Assembly (NCBI GenBank): GCA_003601875.1
Contig: PIYF01000046.1
Location: 4,013 to 10,443, forward strand
Length of the DNA stretch: 6,431 nt
Direction: 5' to 3'
Source of the DNA: Candidatus Bathyarchaeota archaeon
Lineage (GTDB): Archaea; Thermoproteota; Bathyarchaeia; Bathyarchaeales; Bathycorpusculaceae
Shown: one piece after another, positions 5,982 through 6,431 of the stretch
Numbering within the stretch: position 1 is the first letter of the stretch
Layout of the letters: each line of letters opens with the position of its first letter
The notes under the pieces: model-generated
Databases searched by the model: none
The model's input: the letters and a program-made list of their open reading frames with translations, nothing else
What the model was told of the DNA's origin: nothing
Made by a program: the position numbers and the translations under genes

Positions 5982-6002
5982 TTTTCATGGTAAATTTCCT
6001 CC

Positions 6003-6012
6003 AAATTTTTAA
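6003..6012 (-). promoter_or_regulatory. Candidate TATA box of the tRNA-Val gene
   Basis: The minus strand reads TTAAAAATTT, with the TTAAAA centre about 28 nt before the tRNA 5' end at 5981, the usual archaeal distance. It overlaps the stop codon of the acetyltransferase gene (6009-6011), so the tRNA could have its own promoter despite lying only 27 bp downstream of that gene. Co-transcription remains possible. Confidence 0.45.
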
Positions 6013-6431
6013 GGTTTATTTCTCTTGTGCTGCTTAGATTCAATGAACAACTTCTTTTTAGCTTCATATTCCTTCCTAGTCATCATAAACTTCGCTGGAA
6101 AACCGCTAACAACAGTATCGGATGGAACATCTTTAGTAACTATACTTCCAGCAGCAATTACAGAGTTTTCTTTTATTGTGATGTCAGGTAAGATGATGAC
6201 CCCGCCACCGATGATAACATTGTCCTCAACCATTGGAGGAGCTAATGGCCGACTGTACGGAAATTTATCATTAAGAAAAGTTGTGTTCGGACCTATGAAA
6301 ACATTGTTCCCTATTTTACATCCATTCGAAATTGTAACGTGTGCTTGAATGTTACAGTTGTTTCCTATTACAACGGATTCACCGATATCACAGAAACTTC
6401 CTATTCGTGTTCCATCTCCAATTTTAACATT
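6009..6431 (-). CDS. Left-handed beta-helix (hexapeptide) sugar N-acetyltransferase (partial, N-terminus beyond the right edge)
   Basis: I extended the minus-strand frame to the window edge; it stays open for 140 codons before the TAA, and the real start lies outside. Nearly the whole fragment is hexapeptide repeat: NVKIGDGTRIGSF, VVIGNNCNIQAHVTI, CKIGNNVFIGP, then a loop with FLNDKFPYSRP, then VIIGGGVIILPDITI and VIAAGSIVTKDVP, ending in VVSGFPAKFM. The ND(K)-P-R loop after GP resembles acetyltransferases that act on UDP- or dTDP-linked amino sugars (WbpD/WlbB and FdtC/QdtC types), which transfer acetyl from acetyl-CoA. The role would be building surface polysaccharide or N-glycan precursors. 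The exact sugar is not determinable. The apparent start at Met 6233 is internal, since repeat sequence continues upstream of it. The basic tail (KQHKRNKP) is short and ordinary. Confidence 0.88.
   Translation of the reverse strand, partial: NVKIGDGTRIGSFCDIGESVVIGNNCNIQAHVTISNGCKIGNNVFIGPNTTFLNDKFPYSRPLAPPMVEDNVIIGGGVIILPDITIKENSVIAAGSIVTKDVPSDTVVSGFPAKFMMTRKEYEAKKKLFIESKQHKRNKP

Noticed and set aside
6009..6233. Short 74-residue acetyltransferase starting at Met 6233
   Set aside because: The frame stays open to the window edge and the upstream translation continues the hexapeptide repeats, so this Met is internal.
1..6431. CRISPR array, insertion sequence or long repeats
   Set aside because: I saw no regularly spaced repeats, terminal inverted repeats or transposase-like frames by eye.

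Overview
The window is a gene-dense, AT-rich stretch of archaeal chromosome. The genes that show this are transcription factor E (TFE), MBF1, a homomeric archaeal NAC, an aTrm56-type tRNA methyltransferase, a DUF2110 protein and a tRNA gene interrupted by a small bulge-helix-bulge intron. Low GC, TATA-like boxes close to start codons, several GTG starts and the non-canonical tRNA intron suit a TACK-type lineage such as Bathyarchaeia. That placement is an inference from gene content, not a phylogeny.

Layout. (1) Positions 1-1598 read on the minus strand. In transcription order they hold a TGT-C2/PUA RNA-binding protein, NAC, and a PfkB-family sugar or nucleoside kinase cut off by the left edge. 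(2) A 53-bp divergent gap (1599-1651) carries one near-palindromic TATA element. (3) Positions 1652-3985 read on the plus strand as a tight, overlapping set: MBF1, HflX GTPase and aTrm56. (4) After 80 bp, a second plus-strand set (4066-5885) holds TFE, an HD-domain phosphohydrolase and a DUF2110 protein, each overlapping the next. (5) A minus-strand tRNA-Val(UAC) at 5886-5981 directly abuts the DUF2110 stop codon. Upstream of it is a minus-strand left-handed beta-helix acetyltransferase, truncated at the right edge, that resembles sugar N-acetyltransferases of surface-glycan pathways.

How the genes fit together. Most of the window is information processing. NAC binds nascent chains, archaeal MBF1 and HflX family members bind ribosomes, aTrm56 methylates C56 of tRNA, and TFE helps open promoters. 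Clustering of NAC, MBF1 and HflX around one divergent promoter suggests a ribosome-associated module. Co-transcription of TFE with an HD hydrolase and DUF2110 gives context for two poorly understood families. There is no sign of a mobile element, CRISPR array or recent transfer. The most distinctive item is the tRNA-Val intron, which fits best between positions 25 and 26, outside the anticodon loop. No intergenic gap exceeds 100 bp.
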